Of a DNA stretch of 64,000 nt, positions 16,497 through 25,444 are shown piece after piece. The notes under the pieces are model-generated. The model did no database searches. It was given only the letters and a program-made list of their open reading frames with translations, and was not told the origin of the DNA. The stretch is from NCBI GenBank assembly GCA_003389325.1, contig QQVE01000044.1, positions 186,001 to 250,000 of the forward strand, given 5' to 3'. Position 1 is the stretch's first letter; every line of letters begins with the position of its first letter. This DNA comes from Planctomycetota bacterium. Lineage in GTDB: Bacteria; Planctomycetota; Planctomycetia; Pirellulales; PALSA-1355. Position numbers and translations under genes: made by a program.

Positions 16497-18692
16497 TCAG
16501 GCTTGCCACATCATCAATTCAAAGTCGGGCGAGGGTACGACGGTCTCGAGCAGCCCCTCCTGTGGGATCCGCTCGATCGAGCGCTCAAGCTGATACAGCT
16601 CGGCAAAAAAGTTCAAAGGCGCCTCGGGGGCCGTGGCCAGGCTGCGCCACGGCACCGCTACCTCGAGGATCGCATCGGCAGCCGCCTCCACACCGGGGGC
16701 GCTGACCGGCACGTCGTTGTGAAACAGCCGCACCGACGGCCTCGCTTGCGCAGGCTCTGTAATCAATAGCTCGAAACCGGCGGGCTGCAAAAAGGCGATT
16801 CGCAACGTCTCGACGTCGACCAGGCGGTCGGAAATCGGGCCCGTGGCGTCGAATCGAAGCAACAGCCGCTCCTGGTCGAAGCCGAAGTACACCCGCTCGA
16901 TCCGCTGCGCGTCGGCCATGTTCATCGTGCCGCGACCGGTCGAGGCAGAGTACCCACCGGCACCCAGCCATTCGAAGTAGGTCTCGCGGCCGTTCACTTT
17001 CACGTCCAGCAAGGCGCTGGGTTGGGTAAACGGGGGAACGTGCCGGCGGTCGCCGCCCACGGGACGCTGCAGCTCGACCGGCGCCTCCAGGCCGATCAAC
17101 GTGTAGACGTTCTGCAAGTGCTTGCGGAACAGCTCGTCGAACAGCCAGTCCTGGGCGCTGGAATGGCGATCGTCGAACCACCAGAACCAATCGCTCCCCT
17201 CGGCGATAAACAATTCGTCCCACGCCTGGGACAGTTTGGCCGGTGTGACTTCGCCACTGGCCTCGCGCTCGACCAAAGCCTCGCGAGCCTCCGAAACCAG
17301 GTCCCAGGCCTTGTTGCAGGAGGGGTGCCCAATCCAGATGCCGAAGTTATGGCTGATCCAACTGCCCGCGAACAGGTGCCCCACCCGCTCGGTGGCCGGG
17401 TGCTCGGCCAGGTAGTCCCGCACTCGCACGCCGTGAATGCGCGGGTGCCGGGCAATGCCGTGGTAGAGCGACCGCAGGAAGTCGACGCCCTGGTTGGGGT
17501 AGTACTCCCAGCAGTTCTCGCCATCCAGGATGATGCTCACCAGCGCCGGGCGCTTGGTGGCATGGGCCTCGGTGGCGTGGTCGATCGCCTCGAGCGTGCC
17601 CAGCAGGTCGCGCACGGCGTCATCGGCGTGATAGCGTTGAAAGTGGAAGCCGATCTGGTCGCTCAGGGCGTGGTCGCGAAAGATCATCTGCACGCTCTTG
17701 CCCTGTTCTTCGACGCGCCAGGGGGCATAGAGCATCTCGGGATTGCGCACCATACCGTGCGGATCGCGCGAGACCCAGCCGTCGGTCGAGCCGGCAAGGA
17801 TCTCCTCGTCGGTGGCAATCCACTCGATGCCGGCCTCGGCCACCAGCGGAATGATGGCCTGCGCCACCGAGCCCTCCGAGGGCCACATGCCCAGCGGCTT
17901 GCTGCCGAACAGTTTCTCGTGATACGCCACGCCGCGACGGATCTGCTCGGCCGCGTCCTCCGCATAACCTTCCAGCCGGCGCGGCAGGTTCACTCCCGGC
18001 ATGGCCTGACGCGCCAGTTGCTTGTCGATCAACAGCGGCAGAATGGGGTGATAGAACGGCGTCGTGGTCAGCTCCACCTGGCCACGATCGGCCAGCTTCC
18101 GGTGCAGCGGCACCACCTCCGAGAGTACTTCCATCTGCTTGTCGAGCAGCCACTGTTTCTCGGCTTCGGTCCAGTGGCCTCCCTTGTCGCGGAACTCGGC
18201 CAGGTCGTCGTACACCTCGAACGCGATCGGGTGGAACCAGACCAGGTTGTTCCAGCATTGCAGGTCCAACAGATCCCGCGTCTGAAAGCGACGCAGCGCC
18301 CGCTCGGCCCCGTCGACGTGCAGACCCCGCTGTTCGTACAGCTCGCGATAGCGCGGGTAGGGCCGGATCATCTGATCCGGGTTGGCCATGAAGAACGCGT
18401 CGAGCAGGTACTGCGCGTCGGCCTCGCTGAGCCCGTCGGCCGGGATGCGTGAGACGCGCAAGTGTTCGTCGGTCGCTCCGTGCTCGGTGTACGCCAGGAT
18501 CTGGGCCAGCAGGCTGGGCACGAGGTTGATCGTGGCGTGCACCTCGGGCACTTCGGCCAGATGCTGCGCCAGGCCCCAGTAGTCCTTGGTGCCGTGCAGC
18601 CGCACCCAGGGCATCGGGTTATAGCCGGCAACATCGTCCGAATAGTACGGCTGGTGTTGATGCCAAACGAAGGCGACAGATAGATCGTGCAT
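16497..18692 (-). CDS. GH57 alpha-amylase/amylopullulanase-type glycoside hydrolase
   Basis: 731 aa from ATG 18692; an in-frame start 32 codons upstream adds a low-complexity leader and is less likely. GH57 motifs: FVWHQHQPYY at the start, GMWPSEGSVAQ with the probable nucleophile Glu, and ILDGENCWEYYPNQG with the probable acid Asp, the pattern of the amylopullulanase/alpha-amylase branch rather than of the glucanotransferase at 13162. The C-terminal ~200 residues form a beta-rich domain (DVKVNGRETYFEWLGAGGY). No signal peptide is seen, so cytoplasmic glycogen breakdown is likely. It lies between glgA and galT on the same strand. Confidence 0.87.
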   Translation of the reverse strand: MHDLSVAFVWHQHQPYYSDDVAGYNPMPWVRLHGTKDYWGLAQHLAEVPEVHATINLVPSLLAQILAYTEHGATDEHLRVSRIPADGLSEADAQYLLDAFFMANPDQMIRPYPRYRELYEQRGLHVDGAERALRRFQTRDLLDLQCWNNLVWFHPIAFEVYDDLAEFRDKGGHWTEAEKQWLLDKQMEVLSEVVPLHRKLADRGQVELTTTPFYHPILPLLIDKQLARQAMPGVNLPRRLEGYAEDAAEQIRRGVAYHEKLFGSKPLGMWPSEGSVAQAIIPLVAEAGIEWIATDEEILAGSTDGWVSRDPHGMVRNPEMLYAPWRVEEQGKSVQMIFRDHALSDQIGFHFQRYHADDAVRDLLGTLEAIDHATEAHATKRPALVSIILDGENCWEYYPNQGVDFLRSLYHGIARHPRIHGVRVRDYLAEHPATERVGHLFAGSWISHNFGIWIGHPSCNKAWDLVSEAREALVEREASGEVTPAKLSQAWDELFIAEGSDWFWWFDDRHSSAQDWLFDELFRKHLQNVYTLIGLEAPVELQRPVGGDRRHVPPFTQPSALLDVKVNGRETYFEWLGAGGYSASTGRGTMNMADAQRIERVYFGFDQERLLLRFDATGPISDRLVDVETLRIAFLQPAGFELLITEPAQARPSVRLFHNDVPVSAPGVEAAADAILEVAVPWRSLATAPEAPLNFFAELYQLERSIERIPQEGLLETVVPSPDFELMMWQA

Positions 18693-18871
18693 GGCGGCGG
18701 TCAAGGACGGCGCCGCGGCCGTCCCAGCTTTGGCACTTTCCGGACACTCGTGTTCACCGTCGCGTGCTCCGACGCGCGGTGCCGCCATTCCTGCGAAACG
18801 TTCCTAAGGTACGCTTTGGGCCCGGCTCTGGAAAGCCCCGGCTTCGGAGCGCTCTGCAGGGGGAGGAAGCC

Positions 18872-20368
18872 TCAGGCGTTGCCGGCCACTAGCCCCCGAC
18901 GGACCCGGGCCGCGGTGGCCTCGTACAGCTCGACGTACTTTCGGGCGCTGGTGGCCCACGACCAGTCTTGCTGCATGCCGGTGGCCATGATCCTGCTCCA
19001 GACCTCCGGCTGTACATACGCGTCACAGGCCCGTTGCAGCGCTTTGGCCAGGGCCACGGCGCTGTAGTCGCCGAATGCGAAGCCGGTGGCCGTGCCGTCG
19101 GCCAGCGTCTTGTCGTCGACCGGGGTGATCGTATCGACCAGGCCGCCGGTGGCCCGCACGATCGGCACGGTACCATACTTCAGACTGTAGAGCTGGTTCA
19201 ACCCGCAGGGCTCGTAGCGGCTGGGCATCACGAACATGTCGGCCCCCGCCTCGAACTGGTGGGCCAGGGCGTTGGAGAATTCGAGCCGGGCGGCCACGCG
19301 GTTGGGGAAGCGCTGGGCCAACATGGCAAACTGTTCTTCGTACTGCGGGTCGCCGGTGCCGAGGATGGCCCATTGCACGTCGTGCGTCTTGACCCAATCG
19401 TTCACGGTCGCGGCCAGCAGATCGAGGCCCTTCTGGTCGGCCAGGCGGCCCACGAATGCCACCAGCGGCACGCGCGGCTCCTCGGGCAGTCCCAGCTCGC
19501 GCTGCAAGGCCGCCTTGCACGCCGCCTTGCCGGTGGCGACCGATTCGGGCGTGAATTTCTCGGCCAGGTGCTTGTCGATGGACGGGTCCCACTCGCGGTA
19601 GTCGACGCCGTTGACGATGCCCGAGAGCGCGCCGCGGCGGTTCTGCAAGACGCCCTCGAGCCCGCACCCCAGCGGGGCCGTTTGAATCTCTTCGGCGTAG
19701 CGGGGGCTGACGGTATTGAGCCGGTCGGCAAAGGCCAGGCCCGTCTTCAGCAGGTTCAGATTGCCGAAGAACTCCATCTGCTGCCAGTTGAAGTATTTCC
19801 AGTCGAGTCCCGTCAGCAGCATGTCCCAGTGCCAGAACACGCCCTGGTAGGCCATGTTGTGAATCGTCAGCAGCGAGCCGATGCGCTCGTATTCGGGCAC
19901 CGCGGCGTATTCGAGCTTCAGATACGCCGGCACGAGCCCCGTCTGCCAGTCGTTGGCGTGCAAGACGTCGACCTGCAGGTCGAGCAGCCGCACGGCTTCC
20001 AACACGGCGCGGCAGAAGAAGACGTAGCGCTCGCAATTGTCGCGATAGTCCTCGCCGTCTTCCTGGTACAGCCCGCCGCGGTTGTAGTAGTGATCGTTTT
20101 CGACCAGGTAGACCGGCACGTCCCCCTCGGGCAGGCGGCTCTTCAGGAAGCTGCCAGAGACCGTCTTGCTGCCGATGGCCACGTCGAAGTGAACGCCCGT
20201 CGGCTCGATCGGCAATCCGGCCGCGCGCACCTGACGGTAGGCGGGCAGGATCAGCGTGGTGTGATGCCCGAGCCTGGCCAATTCCACTGGCAGCGTGCCG
20301 CAGACGTCGGCCATGCCGCCGGTCTTGGCGAAGGGGACTGCTTCGCTGGTGGCCATGAGAATGTTCAC
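18872..20368 (-). CDS. glgA: Glycogen synthase (ADP-glucose type)
   Basis: 498 aa from the GTG at 20368, preceded by GGAG; the longer ATG start (20449) adds residues outside the family pattern. The N-terminus ILMATSEAVPFAKTGGMADVCG contains the KTGG ADP-glucose-binding loop. The GT5 C-terminal half has VAFVGRLADQKGLDLL and MPSRYEPCGLNQLYSLKYG with the catalytic Glu in the EPCG motif. It transfers glucose from ADP-glucose to the growing alpha-1,4-glucan. The two GH57 genes and galT follow on the same strand, so synthesis and remodelling or breakdown are clustered. Confidence 0.93.
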   Translation of the reverse strand: MNILMATSEAVPFAKTGGMADVCGTLPVELARLGHHTTLILPAYRQVRAAGLPIEPTGVHFDVAIGSKTVSGSFLKSRLPEGDVPVYLVENDHYYNRGGLYQEDGEDYRDNCERYVFFCRAVLEAVRLLDLQVDVLHANDWQTGLVPAYLKLEYAAVPEYERIGSLLTIHNMAYQGVFWHWDMLLTGLDWKYFNWQQMEFFGNLNLLKTGLAFADRLNTVSPRYAEEIQTAPLGCGLEGVLQNRRGALSGIVNGVDYREWDPSIDKHLAEKFTPESVATGKAACKAALQRELGLPEEPRVPLVAFVGRLADQKGLDLLAATVNDWVKTHDVQWAILGTGDPQYEEQFAMLAQRFPNRVAARLEFSNALAHQFEAGADMFVMPSRYEPCGLNQLYSLKYGTVPIVRATGGLVDTITPVDDKTLADGTATGFAFGDYSAVALAKALQRACDAYVQPEVWSRIMATGMQQDWSWATSARKYVELYEATAARVRRGLVAGNA

Positions 20369-20594
20369 GCGTGCAGACTCCGTGGCGATCTCGAGGGGGC
20401 ACAAACCGTGGCCGCACGCCGGGACCGGACAATCGTTATGACCGTGCAATCGGCGGCGGTGCTACGTCTAATTCTACGCCCCAGAAGCGTACCGGGTCGG
20501 ACCACCGCGCTTCAGGCTACCAAAAAAACCCCAAAACAAAAACACGCGGTAGGTTGCGACGAGCGGCCGGGCGAAGCCGGACTTCGCGGCGCGG

Positions 20595-21794
20595 TTATTT
20601 GCCGCTGTTCAGAAACGCTTCGATGCGATCGAAGCCCTGCGAGAGGATGTCCATGCTCGTGGCAAACGAGATCCGAGCGTAGCCCTCGGCGCCGAAGGCC
20701 GAGCCCATCACCGTGGCGACATTTTGCTGCTCCAACAGCGCCAGGCACCACTGACTCGAGTTGTCGACCTGCTCGCCCTGATAGCTGCGTTTCAGGTGGG
20801 GCTTGACGTTCACAAACGCGTAGAACGCCCCGGCCATGTCGGGACAGCTCAGCCCATCGATCGAAGCAATCCGCTTGCGGACGAACTCGCGCCGCTTCGT
20901 GAACTCGGCCAGCATGTCCTCCACGCAGGTTTGTGGGCCCTCGATGGCGGCAATCGCCGCATATTGGCTGATGCTCGACGGGTTGCTGGTCTCCTGGCTC
21001 TGCAGGTTGGACATGGCCGCGGCGATTTTCACCGGCGACAGCGTCCAGCCAATACGCCAGCCGGTCATCGCATAGGCCTTGCTCGCCCCGTTGACGATGA
21101 TGGTGCGCTCCTGCATGCCGGGCCGCACGGTAGCAAAGCTGGCAAACTTGCGATCGCCGTACACCAGCCGCTCGTAGATCTCGTCGGAAACCACCGTCAA
21201 ATCGCGCTCGATCACCACGTCGGCCAGCGCCGCCAACTCGTCGGGCGCGTACATGCTGCCCGTGGGATTGCTCGGCGAGCACACCAGCAGGATGGTCGTC
21301 TTGTCGGTGATGGCCGCGCGAAGCTGCTCGGGGGTGAGTTTAAAGTCGTTGGCCTCGTCGGTGTCGACGATCACCGGCACGGCGCCGGTCAGCTTCACCA
21401 GCTCGGCATAGCTGACCCAGTAAGGGGCCGGAATGATCACTTCGTCGCCGGGATTGCAGAGCACCGTGAAGACATTGTGCAGCGAGTGCTTGGCCCCGTT
21501 GGAGACGACCACCTGCTGGGGACCGTACTCCAAGCCGTGACGATCATGGTACTGCCGGGCCACGGCGGTGCGCAGCTCGAGGATGCCGGGAGCGGCCGTG
21601 TAGTGGGTGTGGCCGGCCTTCATAGCGTCGGTCGCGGCCGTGCAAATGTGCTCGGGCGTCGTGAAGTCGGGCTCCCCCAAGCTGAAGTCGTAGACCGTTT
21701 TACCCGCTGCCTTGAGCTCCTTGGCCTTGGCCGCCATGGCCATCGTGGCCGAGGGCTCAAGCGCCTGGATGATGCGGGAAATGGTAGGGGGCAT
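20595..21794 (-). CDS. Class I PLP aminotransferase (aspartate/prephenate aminotransferase type)
   Basis: 399 aa, subgroup I-beta. The N-terminus MPPTISRIIQALEPSATMAM and YDFSLGEPDFTTPEHI are typical. The PLP-binding Lys is in NGASKAYAMTGWRIGW, the Asn in SNPTGSMY and the Asp/Tyr in VVSDEIYERLVY; the C-terminal Arg is in YARISFATS. In this subgroup aspartate aminotransferase activity is common and some members also transaminate prephenate. A GAGGAG ribosome site precedes ATG 21794. A 226 bp gap separates it from glgA, so it is probably its own unit. Confidence 0.88.
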   Translation of the reverse strand: MPPTISRIIQALEPSATMAMAAKAKELKAAGKTVYDFSLGEPDFTTPEHICTAATDAMKAGHTHYTAAPGILELRTAVARQYHDRHGLEYGPQQVVVSNGAKHSLHNVFTVLCNPGDEVIIPAPYWVSYAELVKLTGAVPVIVDTDEANDFKLTPEQLRAAITDKTTILLVCSPSNPTGSMYAPDELAALADVVIERDLTVVSDEIYERLVYGDRKFASFATVRPGMQERTIIVNGASKAYAMTGWRIGWTLSPVKIAAAMSNLQSQETSNPSSISQYAAIAAIEGPQTCVEDMLAEFTKRREFVRKRIASIDGLSCPDMAGAFYAFVNVKPHLKRSYQGEQVDNSSQWCLALLEQQNVATVMGSAFGAEGYARISFATSMDILSQGFDRIEAFLNSGK

Positions 21795-22157
21795 GGGTGC
21801 AACTCCTCGTCGGCCAGGGGGAAGGGACAGCCGCGCCGCACGCTGGCCCGACTCAAGCGCCCGACAATGATAATCCTCCCCAGGTTCACTTCCAAGTACT
21901 CGCCGCGCGCGGCTTAGCGGTACCCATCTCCGGCGGCGGCCGAGGGTTCCGGCGCGAACTCACCTTGACGCGCTTCGGCGGAAATTGGTTCAATCCGCGA
22001 ACTTTCGCCTAACGAAACAAGCGCCTCACTCGGCGCTTCGTACAGCGCGAGTCGGATCTCGACGCTGTGCCAATGGGCGGCTTCCCCGCTCTGGGTGCCC
22101 ACGGGGAAGGCATGACGCCAGACAAAGCCGGGTGCCCAACACTCTGGAGCCAAGGAA
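21795..22157. other. Divergent intergenic region with a leader hairpin
   Basis: 363 bp between the aminotransferase (minus) and the H1-like gene (plus). An inverted repeat CTTCCCCG (22081-22088) with CGGGGAAG (22102-22109) could form an 8-bp stem with a 13-nt loop, about 50 bases before the H1-like start. It has no T-run, so it is not a simple terminator. A weak plus-strand promoter candidate is TTGACG (21965-21970), 18 bp, TTCAAT (21989-21994). No open frame here looks coding. Confidence 0.45.
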
Positions 22158-22334
22158 ATGGCAACCAAGAAGAAGACCGTGAAGAAGAAGTCGCCCGCGA
22201 AGAAGACGACGGCGAAGCGCTCGCCCAAGGCCCGCCCGAAGAAGACGGCCGCGGCCAAGAAGGCGACCACCAAGCGCTCGCCCAAGAAGAAGACCGCCAA
22301 GAAGACGGCCCGCAAGAAGACGACCAAGCGCTAA
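22158..22334 (+). CDS. Small lysine-rich histone H1-like DNA-binding protein
   Basis: 58 aa, about half Lys or Arg, with no acidic residues. It reads MATKKKTVKKKSPAKKTTAK and continues with repeated (K/R)SPK and KKTA units, like eukaryotic histone H1 tails and bacterial Hc1/H1-like proteins such as those of chlamydiae and planctomycetes. GGAG lies nine bases before the ATG, the frame closes with TAA, and a strong intrinsic terminator follows 37 bp later, all supporting a real gene. It should bind DNA non-specifically and act in nucleoid packing. The KKTA/RSPK units are tandem repeats, so copy number may vary between strains. Confidence 0.85.
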   Translation: MATKKKTVKKKSPAKKTTAKRSPKARPKKTAAAKKATTKRSPKKKTAKKTARKKTTKR

Positions 22335-22370
22335 GCCGCTGGTTAGCGCTTCGCATATACCGACGAGAAA

Positions 22371-22416
22371 GGCCGGCCCGCTGCCTCAAGGACCCGCGGG
22401 CCGGCCTATTTTTTTT
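22371..22416 (+). terminator. Intrinsic terminator of the H1-like gene
   Basis: An 11-bp perfect GC-rich stem (GGCCGGCCCGC with GCGGGCCGGCC) and a loop of about 14 bases are followed by TA and eight T residues. It ends the transcript of the 58-residue H1-like gene. Confidence 0.9.
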
Positions 22417-22508
22417 CGCAGCCACCCCGTGCCGGCAAGTTCGCGCAACAGGGAACAGTCGCTGGACTTCTTGCGTTGCGCCGGATTCTGGATCGAGCAG
22501 GTGTGCAG

Positions 22509-22537
22509 TTGACGAAAACCTTGTTGGCGGCTAGAGT
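22509..22537 (+). promoter_or_regulatory. Promoter of the DEAD-box helicase gene
   Basis: TTGACG (22509-22514), a 17-bp spacer, then TAGAGT (22532-22537). It lies downstream of the H1-like terminator and would give a leader of about 45 bases before the GTG start at 22586. Confidence 0.6.
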
Positions 22538-22585
22538 TAAGGTGTAAAGATCAATGGAAACTCTCCGGCCGCGATATTCTCTTGT

Positions 22586-23932
22586 GTGACGCGGCCAACC
22601 GCTCCCCTGTCCGTGTTGGAACCTGCGTTGCAAACTACCACGAAAGAGAAAAAATCCCCCCCCACCAACTCCTCCGGTTTCGAAGACCTCTCGCTTTCGC
22701 CGCCCACGCTCGAAGCGCTGGCGAAGGCCGGGTATCTCGAACCCACGCCGATTCAGGCCGGATTAGTTCCGCGTGCGCTTGCCGGCGTCGACGTGCTGGG
22801 CCAGGCCCGCACCGGTACCGGCAAGACGGCGGCCTTCGTGATCCCGATCCTGGAAAAGGTTCGGCCCAGCAAGAAAGGGCAGTCGCCGCAGGCGCTGGTG
22901 CTGGTGCCCACGCGCGAGTTGGCCGTGCAGGTGCGTGAAGAATTCGTCAAGCTGGCCCACGGGCGGCGCATTCACTCCGTGGCGGTGTACGGCGGTAAGC
23001 CCATTCGTGGGCAGATCGACAAGCTCTCGCGCGGGGCCGAAGTCGTGATCGGCACGCCCGGCCGGGTGCTCGACCACCTCTCGCGCGGCACGCTCAAGTT
23101 CGACGGTCTGGAAATCGTCGTGCTCGACGAAGCCGACCGCATGCTCGACATTGGCTTCCGCCCCGACATCGAAAAGATTCTCAGGCGCTGCCCTCGCTCG
23201 CGGCAGACGCTGTTGCTCAGCGCCACGGTGCCGCCGCCCGTCGAGCGGCTGGCCCGCTCGTACATGCGCGACCCCGAGTCGCTGAACTTCTCGCCCAAGG
23301 ACATCTCGGTCCATACGATCGAGCAGTTCTATTGCACCGTCGACGGCGACCGTAAGTTCGACCTGCTCGAGCATCTGATCAAGCGCGAGGAGCCCAAGCA
23401 GGCGATCGTCTTCTGCCGCACGAAGCGCGGCACCGACCGCATCGGGCGGCGGCTGACCAAGCGTTTCAAGGACGTGGCCTGCATCCACGGCGACCTGCCC
23501 CAGAGCGGGCGCGATCGCGTGATGGCCGCCTTTCGGGCCGGCAAGGTCCGCGTGCTCGTGGCCACCGACGTCGTGGGCCGCGGCATCGACGTCAGCGGTA
23601 TCTCGCACATTTTCAACTACGACATCCCGCAATTCTGCGACGACTACGTGCACCGCGTCGGCCGCACCGGCCGGATGGGTCGCGAGGGCGTCGCTTATAC
23701 GTTCGTCACGCCCGAGGAAGGCAACGAGCTGACGCGCATCGAGGTGCGCATCAACAAGCTGCTCACCCGCGACGAAGTTCCCGGCTTCGAGGCCGTCAGT
23801 TCCAGCCCGCCGGCCAGCCAGCCCGCCGGGACCGAGGGCGATGCGGGTGCGGCTCCCGAAGCCGAGCCGAAAAAGAAGCCCATGTACGGCCGCAACGGGC
23901 GGCCCCCCAAGCGCTTCCGCCGGGCCCTGTAG
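22586..23932 (+). CDS. DEAD-box ATP-dependent RNA helicase
   Basis: 448 aa from GTG 22586. All helicase motifs are present in order: Q motif FEDLSLSPPTLEALAKAGYLEPTPIQ split around residues 30-55, ARTGTGKT, PTRELAVQ, TPGRVLDHL, DEAD, SAT, HGDLPQSGRDR, VATDVVGRGIDVSG and HRVGRTGR. The ~60-residue C-terminal tail is Pro/Ala-rich and then basic (KKKPMYGRNGRPPKRFRR), as in RhlE-like proteins that contact RNA. It likely unwinds structured RNA in ribosome assembly or RNA decay. No ATG exists upstream of the Q motif; GTG or one of two TTG codons must be used. Confidence 0.92.
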   Translation: MTRPTAPLSVLEPALQTTTKEKKSPPTNSSGFEDLSLSPPTLEALAKAGYLEPTPIQAGLVPRALAGVDVLGQARTGTGKTAAFVIPILEKVRPSKKGQSPQALVLVPTRELAVQVREEFVKLAHGRRIHSVAVYGGKPIRGQIDKLSRGAEVVIGTPGRVLDHLSRGTLKFDGLEIVVLDEADRMLDIGFRPDIEKILRRCPRSRQTLLLSATVPPPVERLARSYMRDPESLNFSPKDISVHTIEQFYCTVDGDRKFDLLEHLIKREEPKQAIVFCRTKRGTDRIGRRLTKRFKDVACIHGDLPQSGRDRVMAAFRAGKVRVLVATDVVGRGIDVSGISHIFNYDIPQFCDDYVHRVGRTGRMGREGVAYTFVTPEEGNELTRIEVRINKLLTRDEVPGFEAVSSSPPASQPAGTEGDAGAAPEAEPKKKPMYGRNGRPPKRFRRAL

Positions 23933-24024
23933 TTCGGCTGCTGCGCGCCACCCTCCGGGCGGCATGTACAATGAAGGGATACCGCCTCGCGCGGTTTCCC
24001 ATCTTCTCGTGCCCGCAGGTTCCG

Positions 24025-25299
24025 ATGCATCGCACGTTGCCAGTTCTGGTCGCGCTTGGTGCCGCGTTCGTCATTGTCGCCGGCACTTCCGCCGCCGATG
24101 ATACCGCGCTGCGCGAGCTGCGCTCCCGGCACCTGACGCTCACCACCGACCTTCCTGCGGACGACGAAGTCGAATCGCTGCCCGAGCACTTCGAGCAGGC
24201 ACTCGAGCAATGGTGCGCGTACTTCGGCGTCGAGCCAGCTCGGCTCGACGACTGGCACTTGCGGGGATGCTTGATGCACTCGGTCGATCGCTTTCGCGCC
24301 GCGGGCTTGTTGCCGGCCGAGTTGCCCGAGTTCACCACGGGCTACTCCTGGCAGCAGCGATTCTGGCTGTGCGATCAGACCAGCGAGTACTACCGCCGGC
24401 ACCTGCTGCTGCACGAAGGCGTGCACTGTTTCATGCAAACCATCCTCGGCGGCTTGGGCACGCCCTGGTATGCCGAAGGCATAGCCGAGCTCTTGGCCAC
24501 GCACCGGCTCGATGGCGATCGGCTCACGGTCAACGTGTTTCCCGGCTCACGCGACGAAGTGCCCCAATGGGGACGCATCGAGGTGGTCCAACAGGCATTC
24601 GCCGGACGCCGCGCAATGACCCTGGCCCGCGTGTTCGCCTTGGGCCGCGATGGCAGGCCGCTTCACAGCCAACTCGATCCCTATGGCTGGTGCTGGGCCG
24701 CGGCGGCGTTTCTCGAGCACCATCCCCGCTACCGCGAGCGCTTTCGCGCGCTGCACTCCCAGGTCGATCGAGGCGACTTCGAGGTGCTGCTCGAAAAACT
24801 GTTTGCGGACGATCGGGCTCAACTGGCCGAGGACTGGCAGATCTTCGTTGCCAACATCGACTACGGCTACGACTTCGAGCGGATGGAGATCGACTTCGTC
24901 GCCGGCGAGCCGCTGCCCGACGGGGGACGCTCCGTGGAAGTGGCTGCCGACCGCGGCTGGCAATCGACCGGCGTCGCCTTGCAGCCGGGCCGCACGTATC
25001 GACTGGCCGCCTCGGGCCGCTACACGGTCGCCCGCGAGGCCGAGCCCTGGATAAGCGAACCCGCCGGCGTGACGATCGAATATCACGACGGCCGGCCGCT
25101 GGGCATGCTGCTGGCTGCGGTGCGGGCCGACGACCCGAGCACCCAGGCGCCCAGCGGGTTGATCCAGCCGTTGGCGATCGGGCTGGAGCGCACGTTTCGC
25201 GTCGAGCGGGCCGGTACGCTCTATCTTCGCATCAACGACTCTCCCGGACGTTTGAGCGACAACGAAGGTGTCGCCCGCGTCGAGATCTCCACGCCGTAA
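24025..25299 (+). CDS. Exported zinc metallopeptidase-like protein (gluzincin signature) with C-terminal beta-sandwich
   Basis: 424 aa from ATG 24025, preceded by GCAGG. The signal peptide ends near GTSA (residue ~23). A HEGVH motif (His130, Glu131, His134) and a downstream Glu151 in WYAEGIAELLATH have the spacing of gluzincin zinc peptidases and recall the planctomycetal DUF1570 group. The last ~130 residues read as a beta-sandwich (STGVALQPGRTYRLAASGRY to TLYLRINDSPGRLSDNEG), close to the PA-IL/LecA-like domains fused to secreted planctomycete proteins. Peptidase activity is inferred from the motif alone, and the substrate is unknown. Confidence 0.7.
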   Translation: MHRTLPVLVALGAAFVIVAGTSAADDTALRELRSRHLTLTTDLPADDEVESLPEHFEQALEQWCAYFGVEPARLDDWHLRGCLMHSVDRFRAAGLLPAELPEFTTGYSWQQRFWLCDQTSEYYRRHLLLHEGVHCFMQTILGGLGTPWYAEGIAELLATHRLDGDRLTVNVFPGSRDEVPQWGRIEVVQQAFAGRRAMTLARVFALGRDGRPLHSQLDPYGWCWAAAAFLEHHPRYRERFRALHSQVDRGDFEVLLEKLFADDRAQLAEDWQIFVANIDYGYDFERMEIDFVAGEPLPDGGRSVEVAADRGWQSTGVALQPGRTYRLAASGRYTVAREAEPWISEPAGVTIEYHDGRPLGMLLAAVRADDPSTQAPSGLIQPLAIGLERTFRVERAGTLYLRINDSPGRLSDNEGVARVEISTP

Positions 25300-25365
25300 G
25301 GCTTGCTCGCCCGCTACCCGGCCACTTGCCCGGCGATTCGGCGTCATTCGCCTCCGCGCGCGTCG

Positions 25366-25394
25366 TTGACGAAGTACGCGCAACGCCGGACAAT
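25366..25394 (+). promoter_or_regulatory. Promoter of glyA
   Basis: TTGACG (25366-25371), a 17-bp spacer and GACAAT (25389-25394), about 50 bases before the glyA ATG. No riboswitch-like structure was recognised in the 145-bp gap. Confidence 0.55.
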
Positions 25395-25444
25395 GTGACA
25401 TCTTTCCGGGCACTGGGCGCTAGTTGCGAAAGGACGCTGAGTCG

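Noticed and set aside
20520-20594. Terminator after the aminotransferase gene
   Set aside because: T-rich on the minus strand, but the only nearby stem is a 4-bp CCGG pair well upstream of the T-run.
18968-20806. Long plus-strand open frame of 612 codons over glgA
   Set aside because: It is exactly antisense to glgA and reflects GC-rich codon structure; its sequence has no recognisable domain.
22194-22331. Tandem DNA repeat or CRISPR-like array
   Set aside because: The repetition is explained by Lys/Ala/Ser-Pro codons of the H1-like protein; there are no regular spacers.
25300-25444. Riboswitch upstream of glyA
   Set aside because: No glycine or tetrahydrofolate riboswitch core was recognised; only a promoter is visible.
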